Source of the DNA: Clostridium sp.
Lineage (GTDB): Bacteria > Bacillota > Clostridia > TANB77 > CAG-508
DNA length: 64,000 bases
Reading direction: 5' to 3'
Assembly (NCBI GenBank): GCA_018371855.1
Contig: JAHAKD010000004.1
Coordinates: 1 to 64,000 of the forward strand
Shown here: positions 56,811-64,000 of the stretch, one piece after another
Layout: the number at the start of each line of letters is the position of its first letter
Position numbering within the stretch: the stretch's first letter is position 1
Notes under the pieces: generated by a model
The model's input: only the letters and a program-made list of their open reading frames with translations
Databases searched by the model: none
Told to the model about the DNA's origin: nothing
Position numbers and translations under genes: made by a program

Positions 56811-58967
56811 ATGGGTAATATTGTTTTATTAGATGAATTAACAATAAATAAAATAGCAGCAGGTGAAGTTATAGAAAGGCCAGCTTCTGTAGTAAAAGAG
56901 ATGGTAGAAAATTCAATTGATGCAGGGGCAACAGCTATAACTGTAGAAATAAAAAATGGAGGAATATCTTTTATACGAATAACAGATAATGGCAAAGGAA
57001 TTGCAAAAGATGATACAGAAATTGCTTTCGAAAGACACGCAACAAGTAAAATAAGACAAGCAAGTGACATAGAGACTATTCACTCTATGGGGTTTAGAGG
57101 TGAGGCTTTAGCAAGTATTGCAGCAGTCGCAAATGTAGAATTAATAACAAAAACAGAGAATGATGAAATAGGAACAAGATTAGTAGTAGAAGCTGGGAAA
57201 GTTTTAGAACATGAAGAAATTGGTTGTAAAACAGGAACATCAATAACAGTAAAAAATTTATTCTTTAATACACCTGTTAGATATAAATTTTTAAAGAAAG
57301 ACTTTACCGAATCAGGATATATAGAAGATGCGATTACAAGACTTGCATTAGTAAACCCAAACATTGCATTCAAGCTAATTAATACAGGAAAAGTAGTTAT
57401 ACAAACAGCTGGAAATGGAGATATTCAAGCTGTTATATATGGCATTTATGGTAAAAATATTGCAGAAAATGTGCTAAAAGTAAACTATACTTACGAAGAC
57501 ATACATATTTCTGGTGTTATAGGAAAACCAGAAATAGCAAGATCAAATAGATCAAACCAATTATTCTTTGTAAACAATAGATTTGTAAAAGATAAAACAT
57601 TATCAGGAGCGATAGAGAAAGGATTTAAAGGACTACTTACAATAGGAAAATATGCATTTTCAATTTTAAATATAGAAATGGATCCTTCAAAAGTAGATGT
57701 AAATGTTCATCCTGCAAAACTAGAAGTTAGATTTTCTGATGAGTCAAAAATATTTAAGTCTGTATATCATGCAGTAAATGATACTTTATTAAAAAATGAT
57801 TTAATAAAAAATTCAGATAAGGGAGAGGAAAGCTCTAATATATCAAATAGTTCATTATTTGGAAATAGAAGTAAAATAGGAGCAGAAATTAACTATAATA
57901 GGTTTAATAGTTTATTAGAATTACAAAGAAAAATAAAAGAAGATTTAGAAAAGAGTAAACAAGATATAAATTATAATCCGTTAAAAAAGGATGAAGAGGA
58001 AAAAGTAGAGCTTAATAATGAAAAAGAAACAATAGCAGAAACTAAACCGGTAGAAGAAATTACACATGTAGAAACAGAAGCAAAAGTAGAAAATTCTAAT
58101 AATACTGTTAAAACAGAAGAAAAAGTAACTGAGCCTAAAGAAGAGAAAAAAATAGATATTAAAGAGCTAGAAGAAGCTAGTAAAGAGATAGACAAACAAA
58201 TTGAAAATTTAACAAATAATAATATAAAAGAAGAAGAGAAAAAAGAAAGTTTTGATGAAATGTATTTTAAAATTTTTGGTACAAAACCACCAAAAATAGA
58301 AGATGATGATCAAAAACAAGAACCACAAACAATTACAAAAGAAGACAATACAACTTTATTTGATAATATAGAAGATGATTATAAATATAAACAACAATAT
58401 AAATTTATAGGAATAGTATTTAATACATACATTATCTTCGAGATGGATGATGAAATGTATATAATGGATCAACATGCTGCACATGAAAGAATTATGTTTG
58501 AAAAGGTAAAAAAGAATTTTTATTCAGACGAAGAAAAAGATTCACAACTAATGATTTTACCAGACATAATAACTTTAACACATAAAGAAATGGACATTGC
58601 AAAGGAAAATATGGAGCTATTTAAAAAAGCAGGATTTATAATAGAAGAATTCGGAGACAATACTATAAAAATTTCTGGAACACCAAGTATATGTTTAGAT
58701 CTTAATACAAGAGACTTATTCTTAGAAACATTAGATGAAATAAATTCTGTTTCTAGAACTGCAAAACAAGAAATTGAAAATAAATTTTTAGCAACAATTG
58801 CATGTAAAGCAGCTGTAAAAGCACATATGGTTTTAACAAAAGAAGAGGTAGAAAGCTTAATGGATGAATTATTAAAATTAACAAATCCATTTACTTGTCC
58901 ACATGGAAGACCAACTGTTATAAAGATGTCTAAATATGAAATAGAAAAAAAATTTGAAAGAAAATAA
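56811..58967 (+). CDS. mutL: DNA mismatch repair protein MutL
   Basis: MutL links mismatch recognition to strand removal. The 718-residue protein has the GHKL ATPase (ENSIDAGAT with E33/N34, DNGKGI, GFRGEALASI), a transducer domain ending VDVNVHPAKLEVRF (about 305), a long acidic Glu/Lys-rich linker (about 330-525) and a C-terminal endonuclease domain with D553-QHAAHE, ACKAAVKAH (C665) and CPHGRP (C696). The endonuclease motifs mark a nicking MutL, as expected where MutH is absent. ATG 56811 follows AAAAGGAG. mutS, usually upstream, is not in the window. Confidence 0.97.
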   Translation: MGNIVLLDELTINKIAAGEVIERPASVVKEMVENSIDAGATAITVEIKNGGISFIRITDNGKGIAKDDTEIAFERHATSKIRQASDIETIHSMGFRGEALASIAAVANVELITKTENDEIGTRLVVEAGKVLEHEEIGCKTGTSITVKNLFFNTPVRYKFLKKDFTESGYIEDAITRLALVNPNIAFKLINTGKVVIQTAGNGDIQAVIYGIYGKNIAENVLKVNYTYEDIHISGVIGKPEIARSNRSNQLFFVNNRFVKDKTLSGAIEKGFKGLLTIGKYAFSILNIEMDPSKVDVNVHPAKLEVRFSDESKIFKSVYHAVNDTLLKNDLIKNSDKGEESSNISNSSLFGNRSKIGAEINYNRFNSLLELQRKIKEDLEKSKQDINYNPLKKDEEEKVELNNEKETIAETKPVEEITHVETEAKVENSNNTVKTEEKVTEPKEEKKIDIKELEEASKEIDKQIENLTNNNIKEEEKKESFDEMYFKIFGTKPPKIEDDDQKQEPQTITKEDNTTLFDNIEDDYKYKQQYKFIGIVFNTYIIFEMDDEMYIMDQHAAHERIMFEKVKKNFYSDEEKDSQLMILPDIITLTHKEMDIAKENMELFKKAGFIIEEFGDNTIKISGTPSICLDLNTRDLFLETLDEINSVSRTAKQEIENKFLATIACKAAVKAHMVLTKEEVESLMDELLKLTNPFTCPHGRPTVIKMSKYEIEKKFERK

Positions 58968-58980
58968 GATGGAGGAAAAA

Positions 58981-59913
58981 GTGGAAGAGGCAATATCTAA
59001 AAGAGATGTTATAGTAATAGGAGGACCAACTGCTTCAGGAAAAACGGGATTATCTATAGAACTTGCAAAAAGAATAAATGGACAAATTGTATCTGCAGAT
59101 TCTATGCAAATATATAAAGATATGGATATTGGAACAGCTAAAGTTACAAAAGAAGAAATGCAGGGTGTAAAACATTATATGATTGATATTGTTTCTCCAG
59201 ATAAGAGATATTCGGTTGCAGAATTCAAAGCAGATGCAGAAAATGCAATTGAAGAGATAATAAAAAATGGATATACACCTATAGTAGTAGGAGGAACAGG
59301 ATTATATATAAATAGTTTAATATATAATATTAACTATCCAGAATTAGAATTTGATAAAGAATACAGAGAATTTCTAGAAGAAAAAGCTAGAACAGAAGGT
59401 TTAGAAAAACTATATGAACAAGCAGAAAAAATAGACAAAGAAGCTGCTTCTAAAATTAGCCAAAATGATAAAAAGAGAATACTAAGGATATTAGAAATAT
59501 ATAATCAAACAGGAAAGACTAAAACAGAACTTGAAAAAATTTCAAGAGCAGAACCACCAAAATATAATTATAAAGTATTTGCAATAAATTATGATAGAAG
59601 CAAATTATATGATAGAATAAACCTTAGAGTAGACAAAATGATAGAACAGGGACTTATTCAAGAAGTTAAAAATATAAAAGAAAAATATAATGAATTTCCA
59701 ACAGCTATGCAGGGACTAGGATATAAGGAAGTTGTCCAATACTTAGAAAATAAATGTACATATGAAGAAATGGTGGAAAAAATAAAGCAAGAAAGTAGAA
59801 GATATGCTAAAAGGCAAATTACATGGTTTAAAGCAATAAAAGAACTAATTTGGCTAGATGCAGAAGATGGAATCGAAAAGAACATAGAAATTATCTTGGA
59901 GGAGATAAATTGA
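58981..59913 (+). CDS. miaA: tRNA dimethylallyltransferase
   Basis: MiaA transfers a dimethylallyl group to A37 of tRNAs reading U-starting codons. The 310-residue protein has P-loop GGPTASGKTGLSIELA, SADSMQIYKDMDIGTAK, HYMIDIVSPD, VVGGTGLYINSL and the C-terminal YAKRQITWFK motif. GTG 58981 is chosen because GGAGG (58971-58975) is 5 nt upstream; ATG 58969 lacks a site and would put GGAGG inside the gene. It is 13 nt after mutL, the standard mutL-miaA order, and overlaps the next start. Confidence 0.95.
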   Translation: MEEAISKRDVIVIGGPTASGKTGLSIELAKRINGQIVSADSMQIYKDMDIGTAKVTKEEMQGVKHYMIDIVSPDKRYSVAEFKADAENAIEEIIKNGYTPIVVGGTGLYINSLIYNINYPELEFDKEYREFLEEKARTEGLEKLYEQAEKIDKEAASKISQNDKKRILRILEIYNQTGKTKTELEKISRAEPPKYNYKVFAINYDRSKLYDRINLRVDKMIEQGLIQEVKNIKEKYNEFPTAMQGLGYKEVVQYLENKCTYEEMVEKIKQESRRYAKRQITWFKAIKELIWLDAEDGIEKNIEIILEEIN

Positions 59914-61166
59914 AAGAAAAAATAGAAGGCAAAAGAAAAACAAATAAAATAAAAATTGTTTTTATAGTTATATTAGTTGTAGCAGTGCTAATATATGCTG
60001 GGTATACAGCTTGGCAATTATTTGCACATCCAACAGATGTATTTTTGGTAGAACAGGGTTCAATTTCAGAAGAAATAAAAGCAGAAGGATATATAATAAG
60101 AGATGAAAAAAAAGTGCAAGGTAATAACTATAAAAATGGTATAGTTCAGATAAAAGCAGAAGGGGAAAAGTGTGCAAAAGACGAAAATATTTTTAGATAT
60201 TATTCAACAGGAGAAGATGAACTTATACAAAAAATCCAAGAACTAGATGAAAAAATAGATGAGGCACAAAAAAATGATACTACATCAATACTTCCTGGTG
60301 ATATAAAATTATTGGATGAAGAAATAGAATTAAGGCTGAAAGAAATTTCTAAAAATAATAATATTCAAAAAATTGCTGAATATAAAAAAGAGATAGAAAA
60401 CTATATTACTAAAAAAACAAATATTGTTGGAGAAAATAGTAAGGCTGGTTCTTATTTAAATAATTTGATACAGGAAAGAAAGAATTATGAGAATCAATTA
60501 AATTCTGGTAGTGAATACATAAAAGCTCCAATGAGTGGAGTAGTATCATATAAAGTAGATGGATTAGAAGAGGTGTTAACACCAGATGATTTTAGTAGTT
60601 ATAACAGATCTTTCTTAGAAGGTTTAAATTTAAAAACAGGTCAAACAGTTGCTACAAATACTGAATGTGGAAAAGTTGTAAATAATTATGTATGTTACAT
60701 TGCGACGATTATAAAAAAAGACCAATTACATGACATAGAACAAGGAGACAAATTAAATTTGCGTCTATCAAATGGAGATGAAATATCTAGCAGTGTTGAA
60801 AATGTTATGGAACAAACAGATGATGATGTTTTAGTTGTTTTTAAAATAAGCAAAGATGTAGAAAAATTAATAAGTAATAGAAAGATTTCATTTGATATTA
60901 TATTCTGGCAATATTCAGGATATAAAGTACCTAACACAGCCATTATAAAGGAAAACGATTTGGCATATGTAGTTAGAAATAGAGCAGGATATTTAACAAG
61001 AGTTCTTGTAAAAGTAGAAAAAGAGAATGATAGTTATTCGATAATAGACAACTATAGTTCTGATGAACTAAAGGAGATGGGATATAATTCATCAGAATTA
61101 AATGTTAGTACGAAAATAAATATGTATGATGAAATACAAACAATAGCGAATCCAGAAATAAAATAA
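59910..61166 (+). CDS. HlyD-like membrane fusion/adaptor protein
   Basis: The 418-residue protein has one N-terminal membrane segment (about 16-36), a first barrel-type strand region (VFLVEQGSISEEIKAEGYIIRDE), a coiled-coil hairpin (about 105-195, Glu/Lys-rich), then IKAPMSGVVSYKVDGLEEVL, the biotinyl-lipoyl-like half typical of HlyD adaptors, and further barrel strands. HlyD proteins bridge a membrane transporter to the outside, but no ABC transporter is adjacent. Clostridia often keep this gene before sepF, so a role in division or the envelope is possible. TTG 59910 overlaps the miaA TGA, with GGAGGA 6 nt upstream. Confidence 0.7.
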   Translation: MKEKIEGKRKTNKIKIVFIVILVVAVLIYAGYTAWQLFAHPTDVFLVEQGSISEEIKAEGYIIRDEKKVQGNNYKNGIVQIKAEGEKCAKDENIFRYYSTGEDELIQKIQELDEKIDEAQKNDTTSILPGDIKLLDEEIELRLKEISKNNNIQKIAEYKKEIENYITKKTNIVGENSKAGSYLNNLIQERKNYENQLNSGSEYIKAPMSGVVSYKVDGLEEVLTPDDFSSYNRSFLEGLNLKTGQTVATNTECGKVVNNYVCYIATIIKKDQLHDIEQGDKLNLRLSNGDEISSSVENVMEQTDDDVLVVFKISKDVEKLISNRKISFDIIFWQYSGYKVPNTAIIKENDLAYVVRNRAGYLTRVLVKVEKENDSYSIIDNYSSDELKEMGYNSSELNVSTKINMYDEIQTIANPEIK

Positions 61167-61219
61167 TATTACAATAATATTACAATAATGTTAAAAATAA
61201 ATTACAAAGATAAAAACTA

Positions 61220-61248
61220 TTGACAATAATTAAAAAAAGTTAGATACT
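61220..61248 (+). promoter_or_regulatory. Promoter of sepF
   Basis: TTGACA (61220-61225), a 17-nt spacer and GATACT (61243-61248); good -35, fair -10. Confidence 0.6.
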
Positions 61249-61292
61249 ATATGCAAATACCAACAAAGGAGAAATATTAGGAGGTTTTTTTA

Positions 61293-61799
61293 ATGGCAGG
61301 AGCTATAATGAACAAAGTATGGGATTTATTTGGAATGGATACAGAAAGAGACGCAGAAGAAGTAGAAGAAAAAACATATGATAACAATGATTACGATACA
61401 TATGATGGATATGATGAAGAAGAAAATGATGAAATAGAAGATAGAAGAATTTTTGGAAAGAGAAGCAAAGAAAAAGTTGTTTCTATGCCACAAACTCAAC
61501 AAATAAAAATGGTAATTTCACAACCTACAACATTTGATCAATCAGAAGAGATATGTGAATTTTTAAAAGAAAAAAAATCAGTAATTGTAAATTTAGAATA
61601 TGTAAATAAAGATGTTGCTAGAAGAATTGTAGACTTTATTAGTGGTGGAGTTTTTGCTCTAGATGGACACATTCAAAAAGTTTCAAATTCAATATTCTTA
61701 ATAGCACCTTACAATTATGAAATCACAAATGAAATGGCAAGAGAAGAAATATCAAACAAATTATCAGTATCTTGGTTAAAAAATAATACAAAGAATTAA
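61293..61799 (+). CDS. sepF: Cell division protein SepF
   Basis: SepF bundles FtsZ and tethers it to the membrane. The 168-residue protein has an N-terminal amphipathic helix (MAGAIMNKVWDLFGM), an acidic Asp/Glu/Tyr-rich linker (about 20-55), and the SepF domain (about 85-160): ISQPTTFDQSEEICEFLKEKKSVIVNLEYVNKDVARRIVDFISGGVFALDG. ATG 61293 follows GGAGG. divIVA is the next gene, a classical division-cluster order, though ylmG/ylmH are missing between them. Confidence 0.95.
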   Translation: MAGAIMNKVWDLFGMDTERDAEEVEEKTYDNNDYDTYDGYDEEENDEIEDRRIFGKRSKEKVVSMPQTQQIKMVISQPTTFDQSEEICEFLKEKKSVIVNLEYVNKDVARRIVDFISGGVFALDGHIQKVSNSIFLIAPYNYEITNEMAREEISNKLSVSWLKNNTKN

Positions 61800-61828
61800 A
61801 TATAAGCACGTATAATCGTGCTTATATT
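61799..61828 (+). repeat. Hairpin between sepF and divIVA
   Basis: AATATAAGCACG and CGTGCTTATATT form a perfect 12-bp stem with loop TATAAT, directly after the sepF stop. No T run follows, so it may be an mRNA processing or stability element. Confidence 0.6.
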
Positions 61829-61867
61829 AAGGTTGAATAAATAATAGACAAAAGGAGGCGTAGCAAT

Positions 61868-62323
61868 ATGCTTACACCATTAGATATAGAAAATAAAAAG
61901 TTCTCTAAACAAATGGTTAATGGTTACAGTGTAGAAGAAGTAGATGACTTTTTAGATGAATTAACTAAAGATTATGGAAAAGCTTATAAAGAAAGTACAG
62001 AAGCTAAAAAGACAATAGATGAACTAACACAAAGTTTAGCTCACTATAAAAATATAGAAGAAACTATACAAAGTACTTTAGTTATGGCTCAATCAACAGC
62101 AGAAGATGTAAAAAATGTAGCAAGACAACAAGCAGAACAAATAGTAAAAGATGCAAAAGGAAATGCACAAAAAGAGGCTGATGGTTTAGTACAAGAAATA
62201 AACATGAAGAAAAAAGAATTAGATGATCTAAAAAAACAATTTGATGTATATAAAGCTAAAATGGAAGCTTTATTAATATCTCAATTAGAATTATTAAAAG
62301 ATATAAATAAAGAAGAAGAATAA
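61868..62323 (+). CDS. divIVA: Cell division/polarity protein DivIVA
   Basis: DivIVA recognises curved membrane at poles and septa. The 151-residue protein has the membrane-binding N-terminal domain LTPLDIENKKFSKQMVNGYSVEEVDDFLDELTKDYGK and a long coiled coil to the end (Ala/Glu/Gln/Lys-rich, DVKNVARQQAEQIVKDAKGNAQKEAD). Length is usual for clostridial DivIVA. ATG 61868 follows AAAGGAGG. Confidence 0.95.
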   Translation: MLTPLDIENKKFSKQMVNGYSVEEVDDFLDELTKDYGKAYKESTEAKKTIDELTQSLAHYKNIEETIQSTLVMAQSTAEDVKNVARQQAEQIVKDAKGNAQKEADGLVQEINMKKKELDDLKKQFDVYKAKMEALLISQLELLKDINKEEE

Positions 62324-62338
62324 ATTTATAGCACAACT

Positions 62339-62380
62339 AAAGACAAGTTTTACTATTATTTGTAAAATTTGTCTTTTATT
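62339..62380 (+). terminator. Terminator of sepF-divIVA
   Basis: AAAGACAAGTTTTAC and GTAAAATTTGTCTTT pair over 15 positions with one G-U, and T's follow. Confidence 0.85.
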
Positions 62381-62429
62381 GGCTTTGTTACAGAACTATT
62401 AAATGTATGTTACAATTATATTAATAATA

Positions 62430-62457
62430 TTGACATATCTTTAATATTTAATAAAAT
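62430..62457 (+). promoter_or_regulatory. Promoter of rsmD
   Basis: TTGACA (62430-62435), a 16-nt spacer and TAAAAT (62452-62457) lie 20 nt before ATG 62478. Confidence 0.75.
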
Positions 62458-62477
62458 ATATGGTGTAAAGAGGTATT

Positions 62478-63032
62478 ATGAGAATTATAGGCGGATTAGC
62501 AAGGGGAACAAAATTATATACTTTAGAAGGCTTGAATACTAGACCAACTTTGGATAAAGTTAGAGAAGCAATATTTAATATTTTACAAAATAGCATAACT
62601 GATTCAGTTGTGTTGGATTTATTCGCTGGTAGTGGCGCAGTTGGACTAGAGAGCATAAGTAGAGGAGCAAAAAAAGCTATACTATGTGATAAAAATAAAC
62701 AAGCTATTCAAATTATAAATAAAAATGCAAAAAAAATGAGGATAGAAGATAAAGTACAAATTCTGTGTATAGACTACGAAAAATTCTTAAATAATACACA
62801 GGAAAATTTTGATTTTATTTATATAGACCCACCATATAATACCGATTATATTAGCAATAGTATTAAGTTAATAAATGATAGGAATTTATTAGCAGAAGAT
62901 GGAATTATTATTGCAGAAACAGATGAAGAAGAACGAGTAAAAGACGAAATTGATAAATTGAAAATAAGTATAAATATTTATGATACTAGAAAATATGGTA
63001 GAGCAAGGTTAATATTTATGCGAAAGGAGTAG
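62478..63032 (+). CDS. rsmD: 16S rRNA (guanine966-N2)-methyltransferase
   Basis: RsmD methylates G966 of 16S rRNA. The 184-residue protein starts MRIIGGLARGTKL, then TRPTLDKVREAIFNIL, the AdoMet-binding VLDLFAGSGAVGLESISRGA, and the catalytic FIYIDPPYNTDY (DPPY). Length is normal. ATG 62478 follows AAGAGGT. It is followed after 4 nt by a coiled-coil protein gene, whose ribosome binding site lies at its end. Confidence 0.95.
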   Translation: MRIIGGLARGTKLYTLEGLNTRPTLDKVREAIFNILQNSITDSVVLDLFAGSGAVGLESISRGAKKAILCDKNKQAIQIINKNAKKMRIEDKVQILCIDYEKFLNNTQENFDFIYIDPPYNTDYISNSIKLINDRNLLAEDGIIIAETDEEERVKDEIDKLKISINIYDTRKYGRARLIFMRKE

Positions 63033-63036
63033 ACAA

Positions 63037-63474
63037 ATGGAGATTTTCACATTATTAGAGACCCTAGAGGAAATACTAGAACAAAGTAAGAAACTTCCAT
63101 TTACAGATAAAGCAGTTGTTGATAAGGAAGCTATATTAGAAGTTATAAAAGAAATCAGACTAAAACTTCCAGACGAATTAAAGCAAGCAAAATGGATTAA
63201 AGAAGAGAGACAAAGAATATTAACTGAAGCTCAAAAAGAAGCGAATGACATTGTAAAAGAGGCAGAAACAAGAATTATTTCTATGATCGATGAACATGAA
63301 ATTACTAAAAAAGCATATGAACAAAAAGCACAAATAATAGAAACTGCAAATGAAATGTCAAGAGAGATATCACAAGGAACAAAAGAATATGCTGATAATG
63401 TCTTAGGAAGTATTCAAACAGCATTAGAAGATGCATTAAAAGTTATACAAAATAATAGAAAAGAACTAAAATAA
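63037..63474 (+). CDS. Coiled-coil protein resembling ATP synthase b/H-type subunits
   Basis: The 145-residue protein is nearly all helical and charged. After an N-terminal MEIFTLLETLEEILEQSKKLPFTDKAVVDKEAILEVIKEIRLKLP segment comes a long Glu/Lys/Ala/Gln-rich coiled coil (about 50-145, QRILTEAQKEANDIVKEAETRI). Clostridial proteins of this kind beside rsmD are often labelled ATPase or V-ATPase subunit H by similarity to coiled coils; there is no ATPase motif. It could also be DivIVA-like in function. ATG 63037 follows AAAGGAG. Confidence 0.6.
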   Translation: MEIFTLLETLEEILEQSKKLPFTDKAVVDKEAILEVIKEIRLKLPDELKQAKWIKEERQRILTEAQKEANDIVKEAETRIISMIDEHEITKKAYEQKAQIIETANEMSREISQGTKEYADNVLGSIQTALEDALKVIQNNRKELK

Positions 63475-63478
63475 ATTG

Positions 63479-63537
63479 GAAGTCAGAGGTTGGTATGTAT
63501 TTTTTTACTAGATGATACAGACATCTGACTTTTTTTG
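63479..63537 (+). terminator. Terminator before ftsK
   Basis: AGTCAGA (63481-63487) and TCTGACT (63524-63530) close a long loop, and six T's follow. An inner AGATG/CATCT pairing offers an alternative fold. Confidence 0.65.
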
Positions 63538-63564
63538 TATATAGTAGAAAGCGGAGGGAATGTA

Positions 63565-64000
63565 ATGGCAAAAGCAAGAAGAGCAAAAAGTACTAGAAGA
63601 ACATCAACTAGCAGAACTAATTCTAGAAGTACTACAAGAACAAGAAAGAAGAAAAACAATATAGATAAAAATTTAGTAGTTGTTGTAATGATAATAACAA
63701 GTTTATTACTTTGTGTTTTAATATATGCACAGTCAGGATGGATTGGTGAACATTTAAGTCCTGTGCTTGGAGGTATAATGGGATGGATAAAATATATTAT
63801 ACCTGTTGGAACATTAGCAATGGCGATTAAGATTGCTGTTGATGACAAAGAATATTTAAGTAAAAAAATAGTAAATTATATTATATTTTTAGTGTGTATT
63901 GCAGCAACTATGGTAATCGTAGAAATAGACAAAGGAGTTTTATCGATAAATCCCGATTTCTCTACTTTCTTAGAAGAAGCCTATGACTTAGGAACACAAA
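63565..64000 (+). CDS. ftsK: DNA translocase FtsK/SpoIIIE, N-terminal part (runs off the window)
   Basis: The visible 145 residues start MAKARRAKSTRRTSTSRTNS, a basic Ser/Thr/Arg head of about 36 residues, followed by membrane segments (about 38-56, 62-88 and 100-119) with SGWIGEHLSPVLGGIMGWIKYIIPVG, typical of the FtsK/SpoIIIE membrane domain. The motor and gamma domains must lie beyond 64000. FtsK moves chromosome arms through the closing septum; SpoIIIE does so at the spore septum, and the two cannot be told apart here. ATG 63565 follows CGGAGGG. The divIVA and sepF genes nearby fit a division locus. Confidence 0.85.
   Translation, partial: MAKARRAKSTRRTSTSRTNSRSTTRTRKKKNNIDKNLVVVVMIITSLLLCVLIYAQSGWIGEHLSPVLGGIMGWIKYIIPVGTLAMAIKIAVDDKEYLSKKIVNYIIFLVCIAATMVIVEIDKGVLSINPDFSTFLEEAYDLGTQ

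Noticed and set aside
1..64000. CRISPR array, prophage, integrase or IS transposase
   Set aside because: I saw no regularly spaced repeats and no phage or transposase proteins in any frame.

Overview
The window comes from an AT-rich, low-GC Gram-positive chromosome, most likely a spore-forming, fermentative member of the Clostridia. The signs are A/T-ending codons, AGGAGG-type ribosome binding sites, frequent TTG/GTG starts, zinc-binding ribosomal proteins (L33, L36, S14 type Z, S4), sporulation genes (ylbJ, bofA, a bofC-like gene), a glmS ribozyme, CIRCE operators and an L-lactate dehydrogenase. No organism is named because sequence reading alone cannot do that. Most of the window is housekeeping DNA; I see no phage, IS element or CRISPR array.

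Layout. 1-4400: the 3' end of a 5S rRNA gene, a flavin reductase, then rpmG-secE-nusG-rplK-rplA-(L10 leader)-rplJ-rplL, which stops at a terminator instead of running into rpoBC. 4400-9850: MTA/SAH nucleosidase, a secreted SH3/NlpC-P60 hydrolase, comEC with a 3' frameshift, and a BofC-like protein. 9850-25960: pgsA and a ClpE-like unfoldase (minus strand), HtrA protease, a pilin-like protein with rnhB and a pyrimidine phosphorylase, ylbJ, mfd, an rRNA methyltransferase, a DUF4364 protein, a J-domain protein and ldh.

26000-42370: one very long ribosomal protein cluster (S10, spc and alpha operons) from rpsJ to rplQ, including secY, adk, map, infA and rpoA, and ending at a strong terminator. 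rpmD (L30) is absent between rpsE and rplO, and adk lacks its LID segment. This cluster carries several structured intergenic RNAs: a leader with an attenuator-like hairpin before rpsJ, a two-hairpin motif present twice (before rpsJ and before rplC) with compensatory base changes, and paired alternatives before rpsM.

42400-64000: a CaCA-type exchanger, yaaL-bofA, glmS behind its ribozyme (minus), uvrC, unknown membrane proteins, deoD, pyrG behind an attenuator-like hairpin, groES-groEL behind two CIRCE-like sites, a GC-richer C39-like cysteine protease that looks acquired, two tandem 40-residue Cys-rich peptides, mutL-miaA-HlyD-like gene, sepF, divIVA, rsmD, a coiled-coil protein and the start of ftsK/spoIIIE.

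The genes fall into groups: translation and secretion (ribosomal cluster, secE, secY, map, infA), protein quality control (ClpE, HtrA, GroESL), DNA repair (mfd, uvrC, mutL, rnhB), nucleotide salvage (mtnN, pdp, deoD, pyrG, adk), cell division (sepF, divIVA, ftsK) and sporulation (ylbJ, bofA, bofC-like). A short dispersed repeat with a GGGGACGTTC core sits just downstream of several genes and has been absorbed into the 3' end of one.
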